The notes under the pieces were generated by a model that was not told the origin of the DNA, made no database searches, and saw only the letters and a list, made by a program, of their open reading frames with translations. A program made the position numbers and the translations under genes. A DNA stretch of 42,181 nt from IMG/VR virus record IMGVR_UViG_3300006802_000185, positions 1 to 42,181 of that record; one strand, written 5' to 3'. This stretch comes from a virus. Positions 30,590-38,029 of this stretch are shown in pieces. Each line of letters opens with the position of its first letter. Position 1 is the first letter of the stretch.

Positions 30590-31018
30590 ATGGCAAAGCC
30601 ATTAAAGTTTAAAGATTTTCTAACTGTAGATTACACCGCCGACGGTGACGATCACATTAGTAACAATGCCAAAGATCGTAAGACTGAAGCATTAAACTTC
30701 CAGCAAAGAAGAGCTCGCGCTCGCCTCATGAAAAAAATGAAGGCGAAGATTGCAATGGGTCAAAGAAAAGCAAAAAAGAGAGCAGCAGACCCAGAAAGAT
30801 TATCTCGCAGATCCAAAAAAGCAGCAAGAGCTGCACTCTTTAAGAAATTTTCTAAAGGTAAATCAAAAGCAGAGTTACCGTTCGCTCGTAGACAAGAGAT
30901 TGAAAAGCGACTAGATAAAATGAAAGGGAGAATAGAAAAACTGGCAAGAAAACTTCTGCCGACTATTCGTAAAAGAGAAAAGGATCGTAGATCTGGAGCA
31001 AATAAAAGCGAGAAATAA
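30590..31018 (+). CDS. very basic head-type protein, 142 aa
   Basis: After LKFKDFLTVDYTADGDDHIS (about 5-24), the protein is Lys/Arg-dominated and helical (RRARARLMKKMKAKIAMGQR, then SRRSKKAARAALFKKFSKGK), ending KREKDRRSGANKSEK. It should bind DNA non-specifically, like the internal head proteins of T4-like phages. I recall very similar proteins in cyanophages. It begins one base after the ligase-like gene and abuts the nucleotidyltransferase gene (TAAATG). Confidence 0.7.
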   Translation: MAKPLKFKDFLTVDYTADGDDHISNNAKDRKTEALNFQQRRARARLMKKMKAKIAMGQRKAKKRAADPERLSRRSKKAARAALFKKFSKGKSKAELPFARRQEIEKRLDKMKGRIEKLARKLLPTIRKREKDRRSGANKSEK

Positions 31019-32236
31019 ATGATACCGTCATTTAAACAGTATCTCGTAGAAGAGGAACGCGAGATATTTTTCACTTTCGGAAGAATGAATCCTCCAACCG
31101 TTGGACACCAAAAACTGCTTGACGTTCTAAGTCGAAAGGCAGGTAGAAATCCATACAAGATTTTTCTTTCGCAATCAGTTGATGCCAAAAAGAACCCTCT
31201 CAGTTATCCGAACAAGATCAAGCACTCTAGGAAAATGTTTCCAAATCATGCAAGAAACATTTTACTCAATAAAAAAATTAAGAACGTTTTTGACGCAGCA
31301 ACCAACCTATACAACCAAGGATATAAAAAAGTCACAATGGTTGTTGGTCAAGATCGTATCGTAGAATTCGAGACTCTGTTAAACAAGTACAACGGAGTCA
31401 AAGGTAAGCACGGATTTTATAACTTCGAACGGATAAACGTTGCTTCTGCTGGTGATAGGGACCCAGACTCAGAAGGAGTTGAGGGCATGTCGGCGAGCAA
31501 ACAGCGCGCGAACGCTGCTTCAAATGATTTCACATCATTTCAACAAGGCGTTCCTTCCAAAATGTCTACAGTAGACACGAGAAAACTGTTTAATGATATT
31601 CGTGTTGGTATGGGTATGAAAGAGTCTAAAGATTTTAAACAGCACATCGATTTGGGTCTTCTTAGTGAAACCAGAGAAAAGTATATAAATGGTGAATTGT
31701 TTGAACCAGGCGATCGAGTAATAATTAAAGAAAATGGCAAATCAGGTTATATCTATCGACTTGGAGCAAATTACGTTATTGTTGCTTTAGATGAAGGCAG
31801 AGTTAGTAGGCAATGGTTAGATGGCATTGTATATGAAAAAACTGATCGATGGTACAAAGATCAACCTGAATGGGGAACTCCTGAATCCACCAAGAAAGCA
31901 AAAAAGATAACTCCTGGACAACAGGAAGAAGAATTGGATTTAGTTGACGCCATTGATCCAGTTAAAATTGCCAAAAATAAAATTGATCGCGAAAAAGAAC
32001 AAGATAAAGTTAAGCACGATCGAATGTTAGATCGAGCAAGAATTTCTCGCGCCAGAGCAAGAAACAGAAATACTGACCCTAATAAAAAAGATTCCAAGTT
32101 TGATTTTGTTACCAGAAGAGAAACAAAGAATCCTGTTGCTAAATTCTCACAAAAATTTAACAAAGCAAAAGTTGAACCTAATAAAAAGAAAGAAGTGAAA
32201 AAGGGTTATAGTAAACATAAGAAAAACTATAAATAA
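31019..32236 (+). CDS. HxGH-type nucleotidyltransferase with basic tail, 405 aa
   Basis: Residues 1-180 form a nucleotidyltransferase domain. FTFGRMNPPTVGHQKLLD holds the TxGH variant (T27-H30) of the HxGH motif. VTMVVGQDRIVEF is the central strand. SASKQRANA near 160 is the ISTTxxR-like motif. It resembles NMN adenylyltransferase-type enzymes. From about 215 the protein is a small beta domain (FEPGDRVIIKENGKSGYIYR) and then a long Lys-rich tail. The N-terminus MIPSFKQYLVEEE looks like a T4-type capsid-targeting peptide cut after L-V-E. The last codons TAT AAA TAA form the next late promoter. Confidence 0.65.
   Translation: MIPSFKQYLVEEEREIFFTFGRMNPPTVGHQKLLDVLSRKAGRNPYKIFLSQSVDAKKNPLSYPNKIKHSRKMFPNHARNILLNKKIKNVFDAATNLYNQGYKKVTMVVGQDRIVEFETLLNKYNGVKGKHGFYNFERINVASAGDRDPDSEGVEGMSASKQRANAASNDFTSFQQGVPSKMSTVDTRKLFNDIRVGMGMKESKDFKQHIDLGLLSETREKYINGELFEPGDRVIIKENGKSGYIYRLGANYVIVALDEGRVSRQWLDGIVYEKTDRWYKDQPEWGTPESTKKAKKITPGQQEEELDLVDAIDPVKIAKNKIDREKEQDKVKHDRMLDRARISRARARNRNTDPNKKDSKFDFVTRRETKNPVAKFSQKFNKAKVEPNKKKEVKKGYSKHKKNYK
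32228..32235 (+). promoter_or_regulatory. T4-type late promoter
   Basis: Exact TATAAATA made by the Tyr-Lys-stop codons of the preceding gene. The ATG at 32242 is six bases downstream, so the transcript would be leaderless or nearly so. Confidence 0.85.
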
Positions 32237-32241
32237 AGTTT

Positions 32242-33681
32242 ATGGAAAACGAACAAGTAAAATCATCTGACTTTAAATTAGTCAAGTATCGCGATCCCGA
32301 AACAGGAAAAATTAAGTTTCGGAAAAAGCGAACAGACGATGCTATAGTTCAGCAAGAGAAAGCAGTTTCTAAAGCACAACAAAAGTTTTTTGGCATGGTT
32401 CGCGCAAAACAGAAAGGCGAAATGCCCAACGCTTCTCCAGAGATTAAGAAGGCAGCAGCATCTATGAGCAAGAAAGACGTTAAAGACTTTGCCGCTACTA
32501 AGCACAAAGGATTGCCAGCAAAGAAAGAATCTACTGACGCTTACGGCAAGTCTATGGATGCTATCGCTAACAAAAAGAAGAAAGCAGCGATCAGTAAACC
32601 CGACCTTGATAAACTCTCAAAACTTAAAGATTTGATGAAAAAAGCAAACGAAGGATTCGCGGTTAAATACAACAATCCTGGACACGAAAAGCATGGTCGC
32701 GAAAAACATTTCGACAATAAAATGAGCGCCGATAAGCATGCTGCCCGAGGCAATAAAGTTGATAAAGTTGGCGGCAAATATACTGTCCACAAAACTAACG
32801 ATAAAGGTCATACAGTCGAAGCAACGATGGCAGATAAAAATGGTCCAGGAAAAGGTAAAGACATGAGAGATATGTCTAAGTTGGATCATGCCAAGGCAAG
32901 AGACTATCATCAATATAGAGTTAAGACTAAAGGCGACTATCACTCCAAGATGGCAAAGATTCATCATGCTAATGCTATCGGCGGTAGTTCTATGTTACAC
33001 AAAGAAGACAACATCAAAGAACTTTCGCCGGACACTGTTAAGAGATATCGCGACAAAGCATCTGACGATCAACCAAGACAAAAGCGTATCGCTCATGACT
33101 ACGCGACCAGGACAGGCGATAACAAGTCAGACTGGACTGATAAGATGGCGAAGGTTCATCAACGCGCAGCAGATAATCGATCTAAAGGTATCGCTCGAGC
33201 AAATTCTCGCCTCGCAAAAGAGGACACTGATTTTACGCCTCGTGACACTAATGTTTTAAAAACATTTGAAGATTTTAAATCTGATCTTGCAAAACGTAAG
33301 GCAGCAAATTTAGCAAAACGTGGTGCTCGTCGTGGACCAGCAAAAGGGACTGCTAAAAAAGACGGTGATTGGGATCAAAAAGCAGCAAAACCTTTAGATT
33401 TCGAAATTAAGAGCAACGATCACCACTCAACTGTTCATAACACATTAGCAAAAGCAGCTGACGCCATGCATCCTAGTTTAGGTGGAAGAAAAGTTTCTTT
33501 AAAGATTGGTGGTAAAACTAAAGTTTACAGCAATCACAAAGATTTACAACACGTTGTTGACTACCATAGTAAATTAAAAGACAAAGGTCAGAAGGCAGAC
33601 TTGATGCGTTCTGTTCGTTCTGGTGGTCATGAAGCAATTTCTAAACATACGTCAGTTTATAGAAAGGTAACGAAACAATGA
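32242..33681 (+). CDS. Lys-rich late protein, probable internal head protein, 479 aa
   Basis: A basic, low-complexity protein with many short Lys/Ala/His patches and several acidic breaks (KKESTDAYGKSMDAIANKKK, then HKEDNIKELSPDTVKRYRDK and LAKEDTDFTPRDTNVLKTFE). The middle has YHQYRVKTKGDYHSKMAKIH-like repeats. The C-terminal 100 residues (VSLKIGGKTKVYSNHKDLQH) look folded. Segments such as LAKED and HKED could be cleavage or linker sites. It is read from a late promoter, begins without a ribosome site, and likely packs with DNA in the head. No named domain. Confidence 0.6.
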   Translation: MENEQVKSSDFKLVKYRDPETGKIKFRKKRTDDAIVQQEKAVSKAQQKFFGMVRAKQKGEMPNASPEIKKAAASMSKKDVKDFAATKHKGLPAKKESTDAYGKSMDAIANKKKKAAISKPDLDKLSKLKDLMKKANEGFAVKYNNPGHEKHGREKHFDNKMSADKHAARGNKVDKVGGKYTVHKTNDKGHTVEATMADKNGPGKGKDMRDMSKLDHAKARDYHQYRVKTKGDYHSKMAKIHHANAIGGSSMLHKEDNIKELSPDTVKRYRDKASDDQPRQKRIAHDYATRTGDNKSDWTDKMAKVHQRAADNRSKGIARANSRLAKEDTDFTPRDTNVLKTFEDFKSDLAKRKAANLAKRGARRGPAKGTAKKDGDWDQKAAKPLDFEIKSNDHHSTVHNTLAKAADAMHPSLGGRKVSLKIGGKTKVYSNHKDLQHVVDYHSKLKDKGQKADLMRSVRSGGHEAISKHTSVYRKVTKQ

Positions 33682-34034
33682 AAACATTTTCTGAGGTAAG
33701 ATCAAGAGCAGGTTCAGTAGCAAGAGGAACCCCAATTAAGACTGGTAAGGATCATCAGGTTCTTAATTATACCACACGTGGTGGCGAAAAAAGAAGCATT
33801 AAGGTGCATAAAGATAAAGCATTCTCAGCTCTTTCTCATTATCGTTCAATGGGTCATACAAACGTCCACTTAGAAACGAATGAAGCTTCGTGGAGAAAAG
33901 AAACTCCTTGGCGTAAAGTAAAGGACGGTGACCGCAAAGACAAATACGGCAACACTGTTAAGGTTAAGAATATCGCTAAGAATCTTGCTCGTTCTGCTAT
34001 GAAGAAAACTGCCGCCGATAAGAAAGATAAATGA
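33678..34034 (+). CDS. small basic late protein, 118 aa
   Basis: The ATG overlaps the previous stop (ATGA). The protein starts MKTFSEVRSRAGS, close in style to the T4 internal-protein targeting peptide MKTYQEFIAE, then has GGEKRSIKVHKDKAFSALSH. The C-terminus is again Lys-rich (VKNIAKNLARSAMKKTAADK). It probably binds DNA or sits in the head interior. It overlaps the next gene by 4 bases. Confidence 0.6.
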   Translation: MKTFSEVRSRAGSVARGTPIKTGKDHQVLNYTTRGGEKRSIKVHKDKAFSALSHYRSMGHTNVHLETNEASWRKETPWRKVKDGDRKDKYGNTVKVKNIAKNLARSAMKKTAADKKDK

Positions 34035-34297
34035 AATCATTTAAGTCTTTTACAGAAGCCACCTATCAAGGCAAGAAAGTGACGCTTAACAAGCCAACGA
34101 AAGGCGATGTTAAGAAGTCAAAAGTCTATGTCGATCCAGATGGCGATGGAAAAGCACAAAAGGTAAATTTTGGCGACAAGAATATGACAATTAAGAAGCA
34201 CATTCCAGGTCGTCGTAAGAGTTTTAGAGCTAGACACAATTGTGATAATCCGGGACCAAAGGACAAGGCACGTTATTGGTCTTGTAAGGCTTGGTAG
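34031..34297 (+). CDS. basic late protein with FTEA targeting-like N-terminus, 88 aa
   Basis: The 88-aa protein begins MKSFKSFTEATYQGKKVTLN, which resembles the T4 capsid-targeting peptide with a cut after F-T-E. VYVDPDGDGKAQKVNFGD looks like an acidic loop that could bind calcium, then comes a basic KHIPGRRKSFRARHNCDNPG with C-terminal PKDKARYWSCKAW. That last C-x-W pattern recurs in T4-like phage small proteins. Probable head-interior protein. Confidence 0.6.
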   Translation: MKSFKSFTEATYQGKKVTLNKPTKGDVKKSKVYVDPDGDGKAQKVNFGDKNMTIKKHIPGRRKSFRARHNCDNPGPKDKARYWSCKAW

Positions 34298-34299
34298 AA

Positions 34300-34584
34300 A
34301 TGGCAGAGTCGCAAGTGTCACGCCTCGAACGAATTGAGGAGAAGTTAGATCGCATGAGTGAAGCAATTGTTGCTCTTGCTCGTGTAGAAGAAAAAATTGC
34401 AGATTTGGAGACTAGGCGTTCCGAATCTCATGAGAGACTCAATCGAATCTCAGCAAGACTCGATTGCGTAGAAACAGGTCAAGCAGCGGCGAATTCGACG
34501 TTGAAGACCATAGAAAAGGCAGTTTGGTTCATAGTCGCAGGTGGTTTAACTGCACTTGGAATTGAAATTGCTAAAGTATTATAG
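34300..34584 (+). CDS. coiled-coil membrane protein, XhlA-like, 94 aa
   Basis: I start at ATG 34300 (MAESQVSRLE); an in-frame TTG at 34291 lies in the previous stop. Residues about 5-65 form a heptad coiled coil (RIEEKLDRMSEAIVALARVE). The C-terminus AVWFIVAGGLTALGIEIAKV is one transmembrane helix. This coiled-coil-plus-TM layout is that of XhlA-like holin partners. It may help lysis or anchor a complex. It lies in the late region, away from the lysin gene. Confidence 0.6.
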   Translation: MAESQVSRLERIEEKLDRMSEAIVALARVEEKIADLETRRSESHERLNRISARLDCVETGQAAANSTLKTIEKAVWFIVAGGLTALGIEIAKVL

Positions 34585-34593
34585 GAGTACGAC

Positions 34594-35313
34594 ATGGATC
34601 GTAAAATCATAGATAAAATCGCAGCAGCTTGGCAGGAAGTTGTTGAGAAAAAACATAAAAAACTTGATCCTGTCGGAAAAGCAGATGCTGATATTGATAA
34701 CGACGGAGACGTTGATAAGTCTGACGACTACCTGCACAATCGTCGTAAGGCAATCAGCAAAGCAATGAAAAAAGAAAGTTGCTGCGACAAGTGCGGCAAA
34801 GACAAGTGCGAATGCGAAAAAGACGAAGCGTGCTGGGATTCTCATAAGCAAGTAGGTATGAAAAAGAAAGGTGATAGAATGGTTCCAAATTGCGTACCCA
34901 AAGAAGCAGTGGTTCATGACAAGTATGGTTACGGGGAAATTCTTTCAGAAAATGAAGATGGTACAGTAGATGTGCTGTTTGATTCTGAAGTTCAATTTAA
35001 TGTTCCCGTTGAAGAACTTTCTGCTATTTCAGAAAAACTTGGATTGCCAAAAAAATCTGGTCACGGTAAATCAGATCATGAAGGAATTACCGATAAAGAA
35101 ATGGCATCCAAATCTGCAAGAGATATGCTTGCTACTGTAAGCAAAGATAAAGACGATCGTGAAGCACAAAGTCACGTTGATGCGACTAAAGCTGGTCGTG
35201 CTGGAAAACCTTCACCTGCTCGTGGTCCTGCCGACAAATTGGGCAATGGTGATAAGTCAATAGTAAATCCTGTTAAAGGCGCTGTTACGCACACTACAGG
35301 AAAGGAGGGTTAA
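34594..35313 (+). CDS. EF-hand/dockerin-like late protein, 239 aa
   Basis: After a helical N-terminus, DADIDNDGDVDKSDDYL is a canonical calcium loop: D33, D35, D37, G38, D39 and D44 at the expected positions 1, 3, 5, 6, 7 and 12. A Cys-rich stretch follows (CCDKCGKDKCECEKDEAC, about 63-80), able to bind zinc or iron. VVHDKYGYGEILSENEDGTV is a small beta domain. The C-terminus is low complexity with Gly/Lys. An AGGAG site precedes ATG 34594. Likely a virion or head-interior protein; calcium binding is inferred. Confidence 0.6.
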   Translation: MDRKIIDKIAAAWQEVVEKKHKKLDPVGKADADIDNDGDVDKSDDYLHNRRKAISKAMKKESCCDKCGKDKCECEKDEACWDSHKQVGMKKKGDRMVPNCVPKEAVVHDKYGYGEILSENEDGTVDVLFDSEVQFNVPVEELSAISEKLGLPKKSGHGKSDHEGITDKEMASKSARDMLATVSKDKDDREAQSHVDATKAGRAGKPSPARGPADKLGNGDKSIVNPVKGAVTHTTGKEG

Positions 35314-35553
35314 ATGGTATCTAAAAAACCTTGGATCGTTTGGTCTGAAAGGAAACAAGCGTGGTATGATAAACAAAAAGGTCAATTCGTCAAACTTGAT
35401 GAAGAACCTGCTCCCGTGGTAGCAGCACAACCTGCCCCTGTTCCACAAACATTAACCGAAGCTCCATCTGCTGAACGCGAACTTCATGAAGAAGAAGTCA
35501 ATCATTATTATGGAAATCAAGTAGAAGAGGAGCATGTAGAAGAAGAGGAGTAA
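35314..35553 (+). CDS. acidic small protein, 79 aa
   Basis: A strong AAAGGAGGG site precedes ATG 35314. The N-terminus KKPWIVWSERKQAWYDKQKG is aromatic and basic, the middle is Pro/Ala-rich, and the C-terminus is a run of Glu (VEEEHVEEEE). Its function is unknown. It may be a scaffold or packing protein. The next gene starts four bases later. Confidence 0.55.
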   Translation: MVSKKPWIVWSERKQAWYDKQKGQFVKLDEEPAPVVAAQPAPVPQTLTEAPSAERELHEEEVNHYYGNQVEEEHVEEEE

Positions 35554-35556
35554 AAA

Positions 35557-35892
35557 ATGTCCGAACACACTATTGACGCCGAAGTAGCAAAACAGATCGA
35601 CGCAAATGGTGATGGGCATATCTCGCAAGAAGAATGGGATATGCATTTGGAATTTAAAAGAAAAGCACTCGAAGATCAAGACGCACAACGCGATGCCATT
35701 CGTAAGATGGCATGGTTCTCTCTTTTTGGTCTTTTAGTATATCCAGTAGGAATTGCTTTCACATCTCTACTTGGATTAGATACGGCAGCAAATCTGATTG
35801 CCGATATCGCACCAACATACTTTGCTTCTATTGCAGTGTTAGTCTCAGCATTCTTTGCTGCTGATGCTGTAAATGGTAGAAAAAAGGACTAA
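35557..35892 (+). CDS. EF-hand membrane protein, 111 aa
   Basis: DANGDGHISQEEW (D15, N17, D19, H21, S23, E26) is a classic EF-hand loop. A helical linker (about 28-48) leads to two hydrophobic segments (about 52-73 and 84-103), so the protein is a two-pass membrane protein with a calcium-binding N-terminus. It could be a calcium-sensing holin-like or envelope protein; that is speculation. Its short basic C-terminus (NGRKKD) would face the cytoplasm. Confidence 0.65.
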   Translation: MSEHTIDAEVAKQIDANGDGHISQEEWDMHLEFKRKALEDQDAQRDAIRKMAWFSLFGLLVYPVGIAFTSLLGLDTAANLIADIAPTYFASIAVLVSAFFAADAVNGRKKD

Positions 35893-35939
35893 TATTTTTC
35901 TTCCTATATAATGCTGGAGAAACAGTGAGAATTTAAAAT

Positions 35940-36947
35940 ATGAACGTTTTGATTACTGGTGGGGCAGGATTTATTGCTCATCATGTTATAGACCATTTTT
36001 TACGCGAAACAGATTGGAATATTGTTTGCCTTGATCGCCTTGATATTTCAGGTAATCTGAATAGATTACATGACATGCTAAAAGAGCATGATGCTAAAAT
36101 GGTATCAAGTCGATTAAGGATAATATTTCATGATTTAAAATCTGAAATTAACAGTCAACTAGTTTCCGACATTGGTCCAATCGACAAAGTAATACATATC
36201 GCAGCTGCGAGTCACGTAGACAGAAGCATAAGTTATCCAATGGAGTTCGTAATGGATAATGTAGTTGCTACAGTAAATGTCTTAGAATACGCAAGAAGAT
36301 ATTGTACTAACCTCTCAGATTTTGTGTATTTCAGCACAGATGAAATATTTGGTGTTGCTCCACCCGGAGTTGCTTACAAAGAATACGATCGCTACAACTC
36401 AACAAATCCATATAGCGCAAGCAAAGCAGCAGGAGAAGAGTTTTGCGTTGCTTATGAAAACACTTATAAGATGCCAATAAAAGTGACTCATACGATGAAC
36501 GTTTTTGGCGAAAGGCAACATCCAGAAAAATTTATTCCTGGAACAATTAGGAAAGTTAGAGACAACCAAAAAGTAATAATACATTCAGACAGAACAAGAA
36601 CAATTCCTGGTTCAAGAATGTATATTCATGCTAAAGATGTTGCTGAAGGTTTGTTGTTTATTCTAAACCTAACAGACTACACGGTTGAAGGAATGTGCCC
36701 TAAATTTAATTTGGTTGGAACTGAAGAAATTGATAATTTAGAGTTGGCAAAAATGATTGCTCGTTCTATTAATAAACCTCTAGATTATGAAATGACAGAT
36801 TTTCATTCGAGTCGCCCTGGACATGATTTAAGATATGCATTGGATGGAGGACTTCTAGAAGAATTGGGTTGGAAACCCTCTATAAAACTCAGCGAACGAA
36901 TTGCACAAGTTGTTAGTTGGACGTTGGAAAACGATAGATGGCTTTAA
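35940..36947 (+). CDS. NAD-dependent sugar epimerase/dehydratase (RmlB-like), 335 aa
   Basis: Short-chain dehydrogenase-type sugar-nucleotide enzyme. The NAD site is ITGGAGFIAHH (G7-G10). The active site YFSTDEIFG (S132-E135, with Thr-Asp-Glu as in dTDP-glucose 4,6-dehydratase) and YSASK (Y158, K162) are complete. The length matches RmlB (about 340-360). It likely converts a nucleotide sugar into a 4-keto-6-deoxy or epimerised form. It overlaps two glycan-type paralogs, so its product may be used by them. The AT-rich leader (35893-35939) has TATAAT but no clear ribosome site. Confidence 0.82.
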   Translation: MNVLITGGAGFIAHHVIDHFLRETDWNIVCLDRLDISGNLNRLHDMLKEHDAKMVSSRLRIIFHDLKSEINSQLVSDIGPIDKVIHIAAASHVDRSISYPMEFVMDNVVATVNVLEYARRYCTNLSDFVYFSTDEIFGVAPPGVAYKEYDRYNSTNPYSASKAAGEEFCVAYENTYKMPIKVTHTMNVFGERQHPEKFIPGTIRKVRDNQKVIIHSDRTRTIPGSRMYIHAKDVAEGLLFILNLTDYTVEGMCPKFNLVGTEEIDNLELAKMIARSINKPLDYEMTDFHSSRPGHDLRYALDGGLLEELGWKPSIKLSERIAQVVSWTLENDRWL

Positions 36948-38029
36948 TTCATAATGCACCGTTACCAGATCATTTACAAGTAAGACCAGAAACAGTTGTT
37001 GCTGACGAATTATTTGATGCTATTCCTAAAAAATTAAAGATTCGAGCATTGAGTGAATATACGCATATCTTTACTCAGTATGCTGGAAGATCTTATTCTT
37101 ATCATTTGCTGGGCGTAGATCATGCAGTATTTTGTCATCCACACTCTCAAGCATTTTTTCCATGGTTAACCCCAGATCAATTTTACACATATCCTATTGA
37201 ATATAAATTTCACTCAGGACATCGTCACGGATGTTCTGGACAAGATGTTCCTTTATTGCTACCAAACATACTAGGAGATTGTAATCCATATAAAGAGTGG
37301 GGACCTTGTTGGGCAATTCCTCCTTATCGCGAATTCTACTCTAAAAACAATCCATTAAGGGAAACAAAAAAACCTATCATTGTATTGAATAATAAATACC
37401 AAGTCGAATGGAAACATAACCCGCACAATTATTTTCCACCCTGGTTCCTAGATCAATTCGGTAAGAATTTTACTGAAAAATATGAAATATGGTACATAAG
37501 ATATAATGGTGGAACAGGATATCATGATGATGTTGCTGCCAAGGATTATGCCGACTATCGAATCGCAAAAAAATTTAACTTCACTACCATATATGATCTT
37601 ATCGAAGAAACTGGACTGCCATATAATGTAGTTCAAATGTACATGTTAGCAAAAGCAAAGTACATTGTTACAGTAAATGCTGGAAATGCAGTTCTTTCTT
37701 CTTTTTTCGGAGAAGAAGTTTGGCAATATCATAGAGGAGGGGATAGAGACTTGAGCGGGTACGCTGGTGCACAAATTCATCAAAATGGAAGTTGGATAAA
37801 CCTATTCAATAAAAACAATGCAGTGTATTCTACTAGTAATCTAGAACACTTGTTGATAATATTAAAGCATAATTGGATACAGAAAGAAAAACCGTTTGTG
37901 TTAAATGAAACTTCACCTAGATATCGCGGAATAGGATTTAAAAAAAGATTTGGATTTAAGTCTGGTTTTAGAAAAAGAGGAGTTTATTTAAATGGCGGAA
38001 AAATGGAAGAGCAACCTCGAGAAGACTGA
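36938..38029 (+). CDS. glycosyltransferase-like protein, paralog A, 363 aa
   Basis: The ATG lies 10 bases inside the epimerase end. Key segments are SEYTHIFTQYAGRSYSYHL (about 40-58), CNPYKEWGPCWAIPPYREFY (about 114-133), PIIVLNNKYQVEWKHN, KYEIWYIRYNGGTG and the near-invariant EETGLPYNVVQMYMLAKAKY (about 223-242) followed by IVTVNAGNAVLSSFFGEEVW. The last part resembles the end of GT-B or GT61-like glycosyltransferases that read a sugar-nucleotide site. I infer a sugar transferase; no catalytic residue is certain. It overlaps its paralog by 38 bases. Confidence 0.5.
   Translation: MALIHNAPLPDHLQVRPETVVADELFDAIPKKLKIRALSEYTHIFTQYAGRSYSYHLLGVDHAVFCHPHSQAFFPWLTPDQFYTYPIEYKFHSGHRHGCSGQDVPLLLPNILGDCNPYKEWGPCWAIPPYREFYSKNNPLRETKKPIIVLNNKYQVEWKHNPHNYFPPWFLDQFGKNFTEKYEIWYIRYNGGTGYHDDVAAKDYADYRIAKKFNFTTIYDLIEETGLPYNVVQMYMLAKAKYIVTVNAGNAVLSSFFGEEVWQYHRGGDRDLSGYAGAQIHQNGSWINLFNKNNAVYSTSNLEHLLIILKHNWIQKEKPFVLNETSPRYRGIGFKKRFGFKSGFRKRGVYLNGGKMEEQPRED
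37604..37671 (+). repeat. 68-base near-identical repeat, copy 1 (copy 2 at 38688-38755)
   Basis: The stretch from GAAGAAACTGG to CATTGTTAC occurs in both paralogs with only one base difference (T in copy 1, C in copy 2, changing Tyr to His). The rest of the two genes is much less similar, so this part has been kept by selection or gene conversion. Confidence 0.85.

Noticed and set aside
30141-30602. A 153-codon minus-strand frame
   Set aside because: Opposite the end of the ligase-like gene, with no ribosome site. The + strand explains the sequence.
32242-33681. A tandem amino-acid repeat array in the Lys-rich protein
   Set aside because: Short K/A/H patches recur, but no regular repeat unit or spacing could be defined by eye; low complexity is the better description.
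35893-35939. Sigma70 promoter before the epimerase gene (TATAAT in the gap)
   Set aside because: The gap is AT-rich, with no -35 at a suitable distance and no late box. A chance match cannot be excluded, so it is not listed.
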